The position numbers were made by a program, and so were the translations under genes. Shown one piece after another: positions 43,930 through 56,100 of a DNA stretch of 64,000 bases. This DNA is from Amphibalanus amphitrite (Eukaryota > Arthropoda > Thecostraca > Balanomorpha > Balanidae). The notes beneath the pieces were generated by a model. The model was not told the DNA's origin and ran no database searches. It saw only the letters and a list, made by a program, of their open reading frames with translations. Numbering within the stretch: the first letter of the stretch is position 1; each line of letters starts with the position of its first letter. The stretch is from the NCBI RefSeq assembly GCF_019059575.1, contig NW_024881613.1, positions 682,001-746,000 on the forward strand, written 5' to 3'.

Positions 43930-45079
43930 CAGGGTGGGGCAGCATAATCGGGAATGCTTTTTGGGCTCTGGTCATGAGTAGGCATGGCATTATTTTGATA
44001 AATTATATCATGGCAATGAAACGCCCAAAAGTTGTGCATCATCTGACATGACTACATCCATGAGCATGCAACTTCCTGGAAAAGAGCAGCAAAATAGTTC
44101 GACGGTGCTCCAAGTGCTTTGCGCGCGCCCATAGACACTAATGTTAAACGAGTAAAACAAGAACATTTTGTTTAAAACAATGCCATTCCACGTAAAGGTT
44201 GCTGGACAGGTCAACGTGTTATCACGGACGATAAGGATTGTGTGGGGATACTTAGGACAAAAAGTTAACGTAATCATCGTAAAATAACTCTTAGCAGAGG
44301 ACATACAAGATGACTCACTTGAATATAAGGAAGAAGCTCTTGAGCATATTAAAAAGAAACAATGTTCAAAACTTCAGCGACCAAAAATCTTATCACCGAC
44401 TGGAATACGATAAAAAAGAATGGCATGCCATATAGGGGATTGTATCGAGAATATTGCAGCGGTCATGCAAAGTAAACATCCTGTTGAGGTGATGGACCTA
44501 TGGGTGGTCTTCAAGGGAGGTGCACGTGGTGCACCCTACTTCATCGAGCCCGGATAAAACGAGCACCTCTGGTAAATACATCCACACTCTGGCAGACTCA
44601 CGTGGAGTCGTCGGAAGAGAGGATCACTGACGGTCCAGATCACGTCTTACGAGGACTCTGTCCGTGCTGGTACTGCAGTGAGGACGACATGTTATTGTGT
44701 AGGGCACCTCCACCTGAGATGAACCAAAAACTTCTGGTCCTTCAACTCCGCCGATTTAAATCCGACCAAATTCTTTATATGGAGCGTTTTTTGGTAGAAG
44801 TTTAATGAACAACTTATCATCAGTAAAAACGGTCTTCAGTGCAAGGTACGAAGCTGATGGGCGATCATGGACAAGCAGGAGGCTGCACGTGCATGCGCGT
44901 GCTTTTGGACCCGCCTTGAGAAGGTCATCGACGCGAAGGGCGGTCAAATAGGATGAGGGATAGGTAAAAGGTGACCGATTGATGGGATGTTGTTAAAATA
45001 GTGCTTGGAGCTATATTTTTAAATTCATGACCAAATAATCCCGTTTGATATTTATTCCCGATTATGCTGCCCCACCCTG
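43930..45079 (+). mobile_element. Mariner element nested in element D
   Basis: The ends CAGGGTGGGGCAGCATAATC and the inverted copy are flanked by TA (43928-43929 and 45080-45081). It is 1150 bp, a typical mariner length, and contains a recognisable transposase remnant on the + strand. Confidence 0.87.
44732..44794 (+). pseudogene. Mariner transposase remnant
   Basis: The + frame reads FWSFNSADLNPTKFFIW followed by SVFW, a decayed version of the mariner catalytic motif (W-P-x-S-P-D-L-N-P-x-D-x-x-V-W). No continuous frame surrounds it, so the transposase is dead. Confidence 0.65.
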
Positions 45080-45328
45080 TATATGCTATACAACTCGGTG
45101 AACTTAGCACATCCTGAAAGTTTGAAGGAAATCAGTCCAAAACTGTGAGTTGGACAGGTGCAAAAAGAAAATTGAAATTTGACCATGACCTTGTACCGGT
45201 TTTTCTGACCTGGTGACCTGACCCTAGGTCACTCGGACCTGAAATTTTCAGGTCGTTTTTACGCTATCTTCGACAAACCTTAGGGGGGGTCGCATCGACC
45301 CCCCCCCCCCTGCCAGGGCGAGGGTTAA

Positions 45329-46781
45329 GTTAGCTCAAGCGCTCCGCGCTTGGTAGTGATGGGTGAGCAAGTACTTGCAGGTTTAAGTAAAATCGGTGAG
45401 TAAAAATAAATCAATATTTGAATTTTTTAGTACCACTAAAAATAAGTCAGTATGTCAAAAGATTCTTGTGATATATTGATACAAATACATTACCTTTCTT
45501 AGAATATCAGTGAGTCAAAATACCTACATGTGTACCGGATGACATAAATTTCGTAGCTGCGTTCCATCTGATTTGAATGGCCGCAATAACGCACGGCTAT
45601 GGGAATAACGCGTCGTTGTTTGAAACAAAAGCGCCGTACACTACGACTTTTTGAAAGAGAAGGACAAAACATTTCAGTGGGTTTTGCAAGTACTGCAAGT
45701 ATTGCTTATTTTTTTAAAAAATAAAAACAGCTTTCACATACGAAAATGTGCAAGGAAATTTTTATCTTTTTAATAAACTGCAGTAAAAATAACATGAAGG
45801 TCGAATAATTTTTATTTAAGAAAAAAGAAAGCTCATTATCTCCCTTTAATCCTCAGTGAAGTCGTCTCGCATTGGAGGTTGGTGAAACTATTGAGCATTA
45901 AGTAGCACATGTCCTACTATTTTACGCGTATGTACTTAACTTAATGAAGGCTTCTGACTTTTGTTTGTCATCCTACTCCTGACTTTGCTTTCTCCCAGTC
46001 CGCAGAAAAGAGCATTATGTTCTTTGACATATACATACACGTGTATTTGCAGCAGCACGGTTCACGTAGACGCACACTGGCCATCGCCCATTCTTGGGCT
46101 ATGACTGATTAAAGACGCTCCGCGGCTGCCCGCGCACGGGTAGTCGAAAGGTCCCACCATCGACAGAACAATGCGCCGCTCTGTCCCGCTCCCACTAAAA
46201 CAATGCGATACATTTACAAGATGAATGTGTACAACTGCAGTGAAGGCGCCCGGGCCCGGGAGGCGGCGGCGACGGCGCGGCCCATTGTGATCGGACGTGC
46301 TCAGCCGGCCGACATCGAGCCGACTGACGAGAGCTGACGGACGGATGAACGTGACAGTTCGCGACAGCCGCCTTCAAGGCTCGATGATTCAGGCGAATCA
46401 TTTGTTTGATTTTGGCAGGCCCAACTTTGAGACGACAGAGGCCGGCGACCTGTCGGAGTTGCCAAATCATCGGCAGCTATCGAATTAGCACGGCCTGCCG
46501 AAGTGAGGTCACCACTCCCTGCGAGGCGCGGCAGGCGGATCGCGTCCGAGAGTACCGCGGCCCGATGCGGCCTCACGATCCGTCAACAGCACAACTGGAG
46601 CCACAGTCAACACCGCCGCTCTCCCGGGTCAGACAGTCTCCACACACAACGACAACGCGCAAACATCACAGCCTCTGCTCAGATAAATACCATAACACAT
46701 CATCTTTGGTTTGCTCGTAACGCCTCGTGACGCCATGTGACGTTAACGTCACACTGCGCCCACGTCACAGTCACAGTCCGC
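45329..46781. other. Intergenic DNA and 3' flank of gene 2
   Basis: 45360-46100 is AT-rich with nothing recognised; 46200-46780 is GC-richer and probably includes the gene 2 3' UTR. No AATAAA is seen on the - strand close to the stop. Confidence 0.5.
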
Positions 46782-47126
46782 TCACCGGCGCGCGTGTGAT
46801 ATCACAAAGAGAGGCGCCATCCGCGCCGCGGCCACCGCCTTGCCCGGTGGTCGGAGGACACCGTCCACAGTCCGGTTCCTCGCCAGGAGGTTCCTCACGC
46901 GGCACTCCCGGCGGCCCTCCTCCAGCGGCAGCAGGTACTCGGCACTCCTCCGCCGCCGCTCGTGGCACGCCAGCGCGCAGCAGCCGACCACGGCGGCGGC
47001 CAGACACGCCAGCCCGACGGCGCCGACGGCGAGAGTCGCTGCCGACGGGGCCGCGAGCTTCTCCGCCGGCAGCGGCGTCTTGGTGCTGACGAACAGCGGC
47101 TCGCTGGCGTCGTCACCGTTGAACAC
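46782..47126 (-). CDS. Gene 2 exon 6 (juxtamembrane, transmembrane helix, tail, stop)
   Basis: The acceptor on the - strand ends ttttcggcag just before 47126. The 114 codons and stop begin VFNGDDASEPLFVST. The hydrophobic segment ATLAVGAVGLACLAAAVVGC is followed by HERRRR stop-transfer residues and a tail with EYLLPLEEG. The placement equals gene 1 exon 7, which shares the EPL near its start. Confidence 0.87.
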   Translation of the reverse strand: MFNGDDASEPLFVSTKTPLPAEKLAAPSAATLAVGAVGLACLAAAVVGCCALACHERRRRSAEYLLPLEEGRRECRVRNLLARNRTVDGVLRPPGKAVAAARMAPLFVISHARR

Positions 47127-50100
47127 CTGCCGAAAATAGCACGCGTGTTAGCTCAAGGATGGAGAGAGACAATGCACAATGACGGGCAGTTCACACCTGG
47201 CTTCGACAATGACGACCGAAATCACCCGAATGAACGGATAAATCTGGAGCTAGACACCTAACCCGAATCTACTGCATCATTTCTAGAAACGCTGACGTAA
47301 CTGTCACTGCACACTAAGAACCCATCGCATTTTTAGTTCTGTCTTTGCTTTCCCCGCCACATCATGTCATGGCATCGCTGTGCCGCCTCCGGTTCGGCGA
47401 AGACCTGAGTCACCAGGCGGCCTGCACTGTCGGAGGTCTGCAGCCGCCACACGAGCGGGGGTCGCTCCCACGCCTGGCTCAGTCCGCACGCGAGGCTCAC
47501 CTGCACCACGTAGTCCTCGTCCGGCCACAGAGACAGGCTGACGCGGGGCTCCTCGGAGACCAGGTGGCCCCGCAGGCCGCCAGAGCGCAGCTCCCAGGTC
47601 ACCAGGTAGGAGGCGTCCTGGCCGCGCGCCCGCCAGGTCAGGGTCGCAGAGACCAGCGGTGAGCCGGGCTCGATGGACGAGAGCAGCGGACGCCACCGAG
47701 CCTGTGTGCAGAGGAGAGTGTCAGTCACAGAGAAAGTGGAATATATTACAGAAAAATGTCCGAACTAGTGTGGGAACGCAGTGGGTTAGGAGTGTCCTGC
47801 GCGAAATTCATCAGATGAAGATCCTCATCGGATATCGCGCACAGAAAATACACAACTGTGAGCCGCATAATCCATGGACGATTGTTATGAACCGCCTCCC
47901 ACATTCTCCCAGCCCTTTATTCCCAGCGCGGCGTTAACGAGGTGCCTCCCCTTCTTCCCTCCCAGTCCCGGCACCCTCCCCCTCCCACCCAGACATCGCT
48001 GTGACTCAGGCGAACAGGTAGGTCCCAGATCGCTATCCCCGCGGGCCCGGCCGGCAGGAGATGCGTATCTCCACCTGAGGTCGCGCGCCTCAGTGGACAC
48101 CCGATCCCCGCCCGGCGCCCCCGATAGGCATCACCGCCCAGAAAGGGTCGCGACGGCCACAAAAACACACACCGGCCGCGGGAAACAAAGGTCGACTCAG
48201 CCGGGGCGACATGGGACAAAGCGAGACAATGGCGGCGCACGAGACGACGCTCAGCGAGAGGCGCGAGACGAAATGGTGCGCGGCGGTGGTGACAGGACTC
48301 GGGGGCGTGATCTGGGTATCACCTCCCCTCTTTTCTCCGTCCACCATTGAGTATCATCGCCCTTCCCTCTTCTTCTTTCTCCGCCTATCACCTGAGTATC
48401 ATTAGCCTTCCCCTAACCTCATTTTTTACAGCCCGTCCTCAAAGCAGCAAAGTAGAACCGGCATCCCAAGAGAGTTGCGCTGGCGCATGTATTACGTAAA
48501 CGTTTTACCCTGGCCTCGTTCAACATCAAGCCCTGCGTGACCTACACACTACCGAACACCCAGTACACACCTTGTGGTCCTGCAGGCCAGAGCTGGACGT
48601 CTTCTTATGAGGCTCCGAGGGAAACGAGGGAGGCGGGCCGTACAGAAGGCTCTCCTGCGCACTGTCCGCGGATGCTGGGGATGTTACTTTCGGCCCTGAC
48701 ACAGTGGTCGTCGCCTCAGGCGCCGCCTCGGTCGATGTCTGGACGGCCGGGTTCAGCTCCGTGGTGACAGACGCCGAGGTCAGGTAGAAGTCACACGCCT
48801 GTCGACACCCGGCGGACTGGAACGGACAGACGGCGCGGTCAGTTAGCTGGCGAGGTCCGATCCAAACGTCAGGGAGTCGGACACAGGCAGGCGGTCGACG
48901 CCAACTACCACGATCGCTCGATAAATTCACTAAAACGGGCCCAGCTGATACCAATTAACATCAACTAACGGGTGTTTTCGTTGGCCGCTCTGGATGGCAG
49001 GGATTAAAATCGACACAGCTGGTTGGAATATGTGAATGCCATCGGCGGCAGATGAGATAATGTGTTACGAGTACGTTTCCAAACAATCTCCGACACAAAA
49101 GCATCATGATTTCATTTGATAGTTTGCCCTAGGGCCTAGGTCATCACTCTTGAGACGTCACATTTACGGGATACTCACGCAGGCTTTGTTGAGTTTGCAG
49201 TACTCGCGGATGTAGTGGTCCCTCTGGAACGCCTGGCACGACGCCCAACACTGAAAGGAGAAGACGACCATCAGTCAGAAGAGGCCCAGTCAGCAGGCCA
49301 TGAATCAACGACAGAGCCCCGGCTCTTCCCGCACAGCGCGACTGACTGCGACGGCAGTAAACCAACACGACCCATTCCATCAGCGCGCGCCGTCCAATTC
49401 ATTCCCAGATCGGTTCCAGTCCGAAATAAAGCACTCCATTTCCCGTTGCTCATCTCGGCCTGTCGGCCCGCGGGTTGGGACCGGTCGTCACCGCTGACAA
49501 ACGCTGCCGCTAGCCCGAGAGAGAGAGAGGACTGTGCGGCGCGCCGGGCGAGGAGCGGTCGCGTCAGCCCCGGTCTGTGGTGGCTGGAGCAGATCGGAGC
49601 CACTAAGCTGGTCTAGACTGGGTCGAGGTCGGGTTCAGTGGGTCCGGGCTGTGTTTGGGAGTGATCAGGGTCTGGTGCAGTCTGGTCAGAGGCTGGTCTA
49701 AGGCAGGTCAGATTGGTCCAAAGACCGAGCCAGGCGAGATTGGTCCTGGCCAGGCCAGATGGATAGGTGCCGGTCCAGGTCTGCTCCCGAGCGATCTGTT
49801 TGTCACCGCCGCGCCGTTTGTGCCGCCGCCGGAGGCCGGCTCCATTCTCCGGCGGCCAGCTCCATTCTCCGGCGGCCGCACGCACGGCGGCCCGAATTAA
49901 TCCCCGTCGCCGGCCGAATGGCGCGCTCCGGGCCCTGAGTCGGCAGTTCTGGCATCAAAAACGATTTAGGCCCGGCCAGGTAAGGCCCATTGACGGCCGT
50001 GGCGCGGCCGGTGGACGGCCACAAAGGCAGCATTTCACGGCCTGGCGCGCCGGCAGCGGCGGCGGCCGGGGGCGGCATTGTGGCCCGCGGACCGCCGCCG

Positions 50101-53100
50101 GGCAGGGTCTCAGCCCGCGCCGTCAGCAGGCCACTGATGGTGTGTGAAATTCGCCGACCGGCCGGCTCACCCCTCGCCGTGTGATCAGCAGGCCCTGATC
50201 GCGCCGCCGACCGGAAAATGGCCACAAAGGGAACAGTGGCCCCACCGGCCGGCCGCCGCTCCACCGGCCGCCACAAACACCCGGGAAAGAGAGAGCGCCA
50301 ATCGGCTCTGATGATACGCACATCCGCTACCGGCACCCTGATGGATTGTGGTGAGTGCCGCCGGCGCGGCAGTCACCTGGCCGCCCGTGGGACGGGGCGG
50401 GGGCGGGGGCGGGGGCGGGGGCGGTCAAGGGGCAGAGAAAGGTCCGGCCGCTCGGCAGCCGCAGAGAACGCCCGAACGCGCGCAGATGGGAGATAACCGG
50501 GCGAGGTGTTGACACGGCAGATGCGATCTGCCCAAGGTGTGAGGTATGCGGTTTATCTCAGCCGATTGAAAGGGTTCCCCGGGTTTTGAGGAGGCTTATC
50601 TCCGCCTGCGGACGGGGTGGATCGATCGCTCGGTGATTGGGGAGGTCGCGGGCGTCTCTCACTCACCCGAAGGCATTCCTCCTGTTTGAGACAGCTGGCC
50701 TTTGAGCCGTCCGAAGTCAGCTGAAACAGAGAGAAAGGGACGTCAGTTCGGCGGCCCGGTCGGTTCCAACAGCGTATCAGGCATGGAAACAATGCTAATC
50801 ACGGGCTATCGAGCTGGGCAGCACCGGTCGAATGGTCTCTTAGCGAGCCCTTAATTATAACACCAGCAGCGGCACCGGGGCGGTCTCACACCCCTCGGCA
50901 GGCCAGTCTCCACGGGTAATGACACCGTCTCTAAGCGAATGGAGCCACCCGTCGGCAGTTCCTGCAGTAAAAACAGCAATTACGGGGTTCGATTGGGGCG
51001 TCCGGCGGGTCGGGGGCGGCCAACCGTTTGGCAGAGACCCACACCCACACTGAAAGAAAAAATGACACCCTGTACGGGGTATTGACGGTCATGTCAAAAA
51101 TAACACCCGAGTGGGGTGTTTTGAGGGGAGTCGCTGAGCTATTATAAATGGGGTGTTCGGCGTACACCCCAGAAGGGTTTCGACGCATAGTGGGGAGTCG
51201 CAGCCGCTAAAGGGGGGTCAGCGCCGGCCCACATGGGGTTCCGTTAGACTGCAGGTGACACCCCTCAAATATCAGCCGAGCACCCCTTTTTGGTCCCTAA
51301 GCACCCGACAGGGTATCAAACTCCCAAATTAGGGTGTAAAATATAGCAGCTCAACTCCCCTATTTTTCTGATTTAACTCCCCATATTGTTCCTGACCCCC
51401 ACGCGGGGAACCGCGCGCCTTCAGCAGGTAATCTCTCAGAGAAGTTTCACTCCCCTATACTTCCGAAAAACTCCCGGCGAGGATTAAATGTCCTTCGGAA
51501 CGAGAATCTCAGACTATATTTATAACCGGGTGAGGAGTTACTCTTTCCGTTCGCGGCCTTGCGGCGCCCTGTAGTGTGCACGACCAACGTATGACACGGT
51601 AATCAGTCTAGATATCATCATGATATAGTTGGCCACTCTACGCTATGCACGCTTTTGCCTTAGCTGCAAACATGCACCAGCCATTCGTGAAAAACAGGTC
51701 CCGATTTTACCAACTTTAGTTTGCGCCATCTATCGGTAGGATTTGAAGCTGAAAACACGGGGTGTCACTCCAGGATAATGACACCCCAGAGGGGTTTCAA
51801 CGGGGGTGTCTCAGCGACACTCCAATTTTTTGGCCTGCAATTTTTGGGGAGTTCGCTAGCCGAACCTCTCCCAAGGGGGTCATGTACATTTTTGCGGCGT
51901 CAAAAGGTAATGGGGCTCCCGTGTCGGGTGTCACAACACCCATGACATCCTAAAATCATGAAAACGGAGCCTAATTTAGGAGTATTTTGGAGTATGTGGT
52001 GTCAGATTGTAAGAAATGGGGTTCCCCGATTTTTTTCAGTGCAGGCGTCCGGCCGGCCCCCGCGAATTAGCCAAACTCCGCCTCAAAGGGCGGCGTTTAG
52101 CGACTGCGGGGCACAGCGCGAAAACAGGATAATCTATTCACGCGGGCGCGGCCGGCGGCGGCTCGGGTCTGCCGGGGTGCCGAGGAGCAGCTGTCGACAG
52201 CGGGAGCCGCCGCGCGCGAGACCGATCGGACGTTTACGTCTCTGTCGTTATTTTTATCGTTTCACGGCTGTTGGCCGGCGCGTGGGTAGGGTGGTGGATA
52301 GAGGTCAGCCTTCTGCTGATGGGATTTGGGGGTGTCGCAGATAGTTGGTAGGGCCGACGCGGTTCCTGTGACGCCTAACGTCTCTGTCGCCCCGTCCACA
52401 CGTCTACTTCCAATAGGATCGTTATCACTCACTAAAGCAGGCTATACCGGAGACGACCGGACTATGCAAGGCCATGAGCAGGCGATAATGGAGACGACCG
52501 GACTATGCAAGGCCATAAGCAGGCAATACCGGAGACGACCGGACTATGCAAAGGCCATGAGCAGGCGATACCGGAGACGACCGGACTATGCAAGGCCATG
52601 AGCAGGCGATACCGGAGACGACCGAACTATGCAAGGTCATAAGCAGGCTATACCGGAGACGACCGGACTATGCAAGGTCATAAGCAGGCTATACCGGAGA
52701 CGACCGGACTATGCAAGGCCATAAGCAGGCGATACCGGAGACGACCGGCTCATAATCAAGCTCTGCATTGAAACGACATCATTGAGACACTTGTTATTAA
52801 ACTTGAGATAAAAAGCCAGTTTGACTCAGCAGGTTAAAGTCGGTATGACTGGGGTAAGACATAAGCGGAAAGCAGCTCCGTATAGCATTGCCTTCGTAAC
52901 GTTGTCTTCGTATACGAAGACAACGATTGCATTGCTAGAGGCGTGACGCAAAAACCGTCAAGTGACACACCCGGATAATGCATGTAGTTTGAGAGAAAAC
53001 TCTGTCTGGGGGCTCAAACATAGCTCTGGTATTGCAGCCGGCATTCGGCAGTACCGGGAACGACGGGAGCATAAGCGAGCTATATATACTGAGCTGATGA

Positions 53101-56100
53101 GTTACTGAATTTGAGAGATGCTATGCTCTACTGGACATTTCATTACTTTAATAATTTGTTTGAGATATTTAAGATATCGAGTGCAAATTATCCTATGTGC
53201 TTCTAACGAGGTATTACGCATTGGGCTATGGAAACGGCCGGGAGATACCTACGTACTAATTTCTCCGACGGCTGCACCGGAGACGACCGGAGCCGAGACT
53301 GCACTAAGCCGACAACGCAGCTGTGAAATGTGTTACGGAAATTTGACCAGTAGTACGTATTTTATTGGTTTGCCATTAACAAGGCGGCAGCACCGGAGTC
53401 GACCGGAGCCTATGCTAGCTCGACCCTTTTATTGGTTTGCCATTAACAAGGCGGCAGCACCGGAGTCGACCGGAGCCTATGCTAGCTCGACCCTGAGACG
53501 ACAACGCTTTGAACGCGCGCTCGACTCAAACGCAGCGCTAGCTGAATATGCTACTGAAATTTGACCAGTATTTTACTGGTTTGCCATTAACAAGGCGGCA
53601 GCACCGGACTCGGGTGCGACCGTAGCATAAACAAGTTATTCATATACTTATATATATACTTATATATATACTGATAATATGCACTGAGCCGACAACGCAG
53701 CTGTGATGCCTATAAACGACGGAAAAGTCGCAAATAGTGCAGCCTTTTCTTTACATAGTCTGCCGTTTAATACGAAGAACCGGCAATGCCGATAAAATGA
53801 CCGGACAAACAAGCCAACTTGTGTTACCTAAAAATGTGGTATGTGGCGTGCCAACATGGCGTACTCTAAGTAATAGCCGGTAACACTTGGCATGGCCGGA
53901 GAAAAATCCAACATGTCCTGAGCCAGTGCAATTGAGAGGCCTTTATGCTACTGTCTCATGCCAGAAAACGCAGCATTTAATGCGTCAGGCTGCCCTGTGT
54001 GCCGGAGACAACCGGAACTTGACTACTAATGGAATAATATTGCCAAGTGACGCGTACTTCTGCTCATTTCTGCTCGTTAGAGAAAAAAAGCAAACCATAG
54101 ACGCACGGGGCACGCGTTAAGCGAGCCCTGTACTGAGGCAGCAATGCATAATGAGTCGTGTTACCCAAGGCTACTTTGTGTTACCAGAGTTTTATTATTT
54201 TTTTTTTATTTTGCAAAACGCCCGGAGACGACCGAGATTGAGGCAAGCGATGCACTGAGACGCCAATGCAGCGGTGGAAAAGCTCATATGTACTAATCCA
54301 TCGCAAAATTTTCATGCCAGGCTGCTGTAATAGCTGTAGTGATGTAGCTGTAAGTTATTTGTCCATCACTCACTTATGTATCTGCGTCCGAATCTGGTCA
54401 ATGCGAATCGCCTCATGCGGGAGAGAGGTCAGTAGGTCAATGCCCCGGGGGCCCAGTGGGCAGGTCGGCCGGACTAGTGTCCGGGCCGCGCCGGCCAGGC
54501 ACCAGACGCCGATAAATGCCCCGAGGCATGAGCAGCTGATGCGGCTGGCGACCGTCCACGGCACAGACGGGGAAGGAAACCGGTAGGCGGGGACGGAATT
54601 AGACCGTCCCATGCAGCTCAAAACTCAGCGAGAAGTTAGATTTTGCTTGATTGGTGCTACCTATAGGTACTTAGGTAATTTACAAACGAGCCTCCTAAAA
54701 TGCGAAAATCATGCTGCTAGACCGGAGGTTGACGAGGTAGACCGGAGGGCCGAGAATATTGCGCGCACAGCACAGACTGTCAAGCTCGCACGTAACGCGA
54801 AACATTAAGATGTCATCAGCGATGAAACCAGTCAGACTTGGAAAGTCAAGTCCAAGCAAAGAATCTAGATGCAATATCTGCTGATCGGCAATGCGGCCGC
54901 AAAGGTATCGACATAGTTATCACTAATGCGATCTCCAAGACACCTCACCTCCAGTGCTGTCAAGCAGCAGCAGTGTCGAAAAAAACACGACACGTCACGA
55001 AAAGCAGGAAGCGCCGCGCTCAGCCCACGGCTCAGTGGCTGACTGCTCTCGGCGGCGCTGCGAGCGCGAATGACCCGGGCTCGGGTCATGCGGACCTGAC
55101 GAGCGGGCGGTATGACGCAATCACATGGGCGGCGCTCGCCCTCACCGCGGAGAAAAAACATTATCAGTTGACTTATAATGTTACATTTATCGTTTCACGG
55201 CTGTTGGCCGGCGCGTGGGTAGGGTGGTGGATAGAGGTCAGCCTTCTGCTGATGGGATTTGGGGGTGTCGCAGATAGTTGGTAGGGCCGACGCGGTTCCT
55301 GTGACGCCTAACGTCTCTGTCGCCCCGTCCACACGTCTACTTCCAATAGGATCGTTATCACTCACTAAAGACCCAATGAAGCCTTTTAAATCGAGTGATA
55401 TTAGAGCTTATTAGATTGGTGGTGTGGTTTTGCTTTACGAAGGGAAATTAAAGAAGTGAAAAGGGACAACTTTTACACAACCCAAGGTCCGATGAATTAA
55501 AATTATCGCTTTAAGACTGTCACCTTTCACAGCTTCCACAAACGGGGTAACTAGTTACAATTCGTGCTGACTTGCGAGTGGGTGAAAAACAGCGCCCACT
55601 AAAAGCGACAAATTGGCTCCATTTTAGATCAAAGATTACCAACGTGACACATTGGGGCCGAATTGCTTTCGAATGTATCCACCCGGTAAGGCCATTAGAA
55701 AAGTCCGGTTAAGGCGATTCAGGTGAAAAGATGGGACCGCGGACAGGCGATTTCTGAGTTCTAAAAACGCAGTTTCACGAATGGCTGGTGGCTCGTACCA
55801 GACTGAGGTTCGGTGCTCAGTGTGGTAGCCTGTTAACAGCACTGGATCACGATAATTCGTGTAGCCTTCCGTTTAACTCTGAGACATGTTCAGTGTTCAC
55901 GGATGCGATCTTTCAGCCAGGAACAAACTAATATGGTGCTAAGCTGCTGACATTGGCTTCCCATTAAAAGCCCCCTAATCACTCTAACAATAAGACGACG
56001 GTCACTTCTCGTGGCCGTGTAATCGCAGGTGAGATCAGCAGGCTGCTATTAAACAAATAATCACCCGGTTACCGTCTGAGCGCACCGCAGAGCAGGGAAC

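Larger units (their letters stand above)
43195..45328. mobile_element. piggyBac-like TTAA element D, interrupted by a mariner element
   Basis: The element proper is 43199-45324. TTAA lies at both sides, with ends CCCTCGCCCCGGCAGGG on the left and CCCTGCCAGGGCGAGGG on the right. Subterminal hairpins of the family type lie at 43241-43262 and 45283-45310. It is a diverged relative of B, C and E. Without the nested element it is about 970 bp. It carries AGGTCA-G-TGACCT at 43901-43913. Confidence 0.85.

Noticed and set aside
44008-44304. A 98-codon open frame antisense to the nested mariner
   Set aside because: It lies opposite to the strand of the recognisable transposase remnant and has no family resemblance.
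52438-52752. CRISPR-like repeat array
   Set aside because: The 41-bp units are contiguous with no unique spacers and lie in a eukaryotic intron; it is a minisatellite.
52253-55370. LTR-type element interpretation of the two 185-bp direct repeats
   Set aside because: No TG...CA ends, no primer-binding site after the left copy, no polypurine tract and no internal genes. Left as an unexplained duplication.
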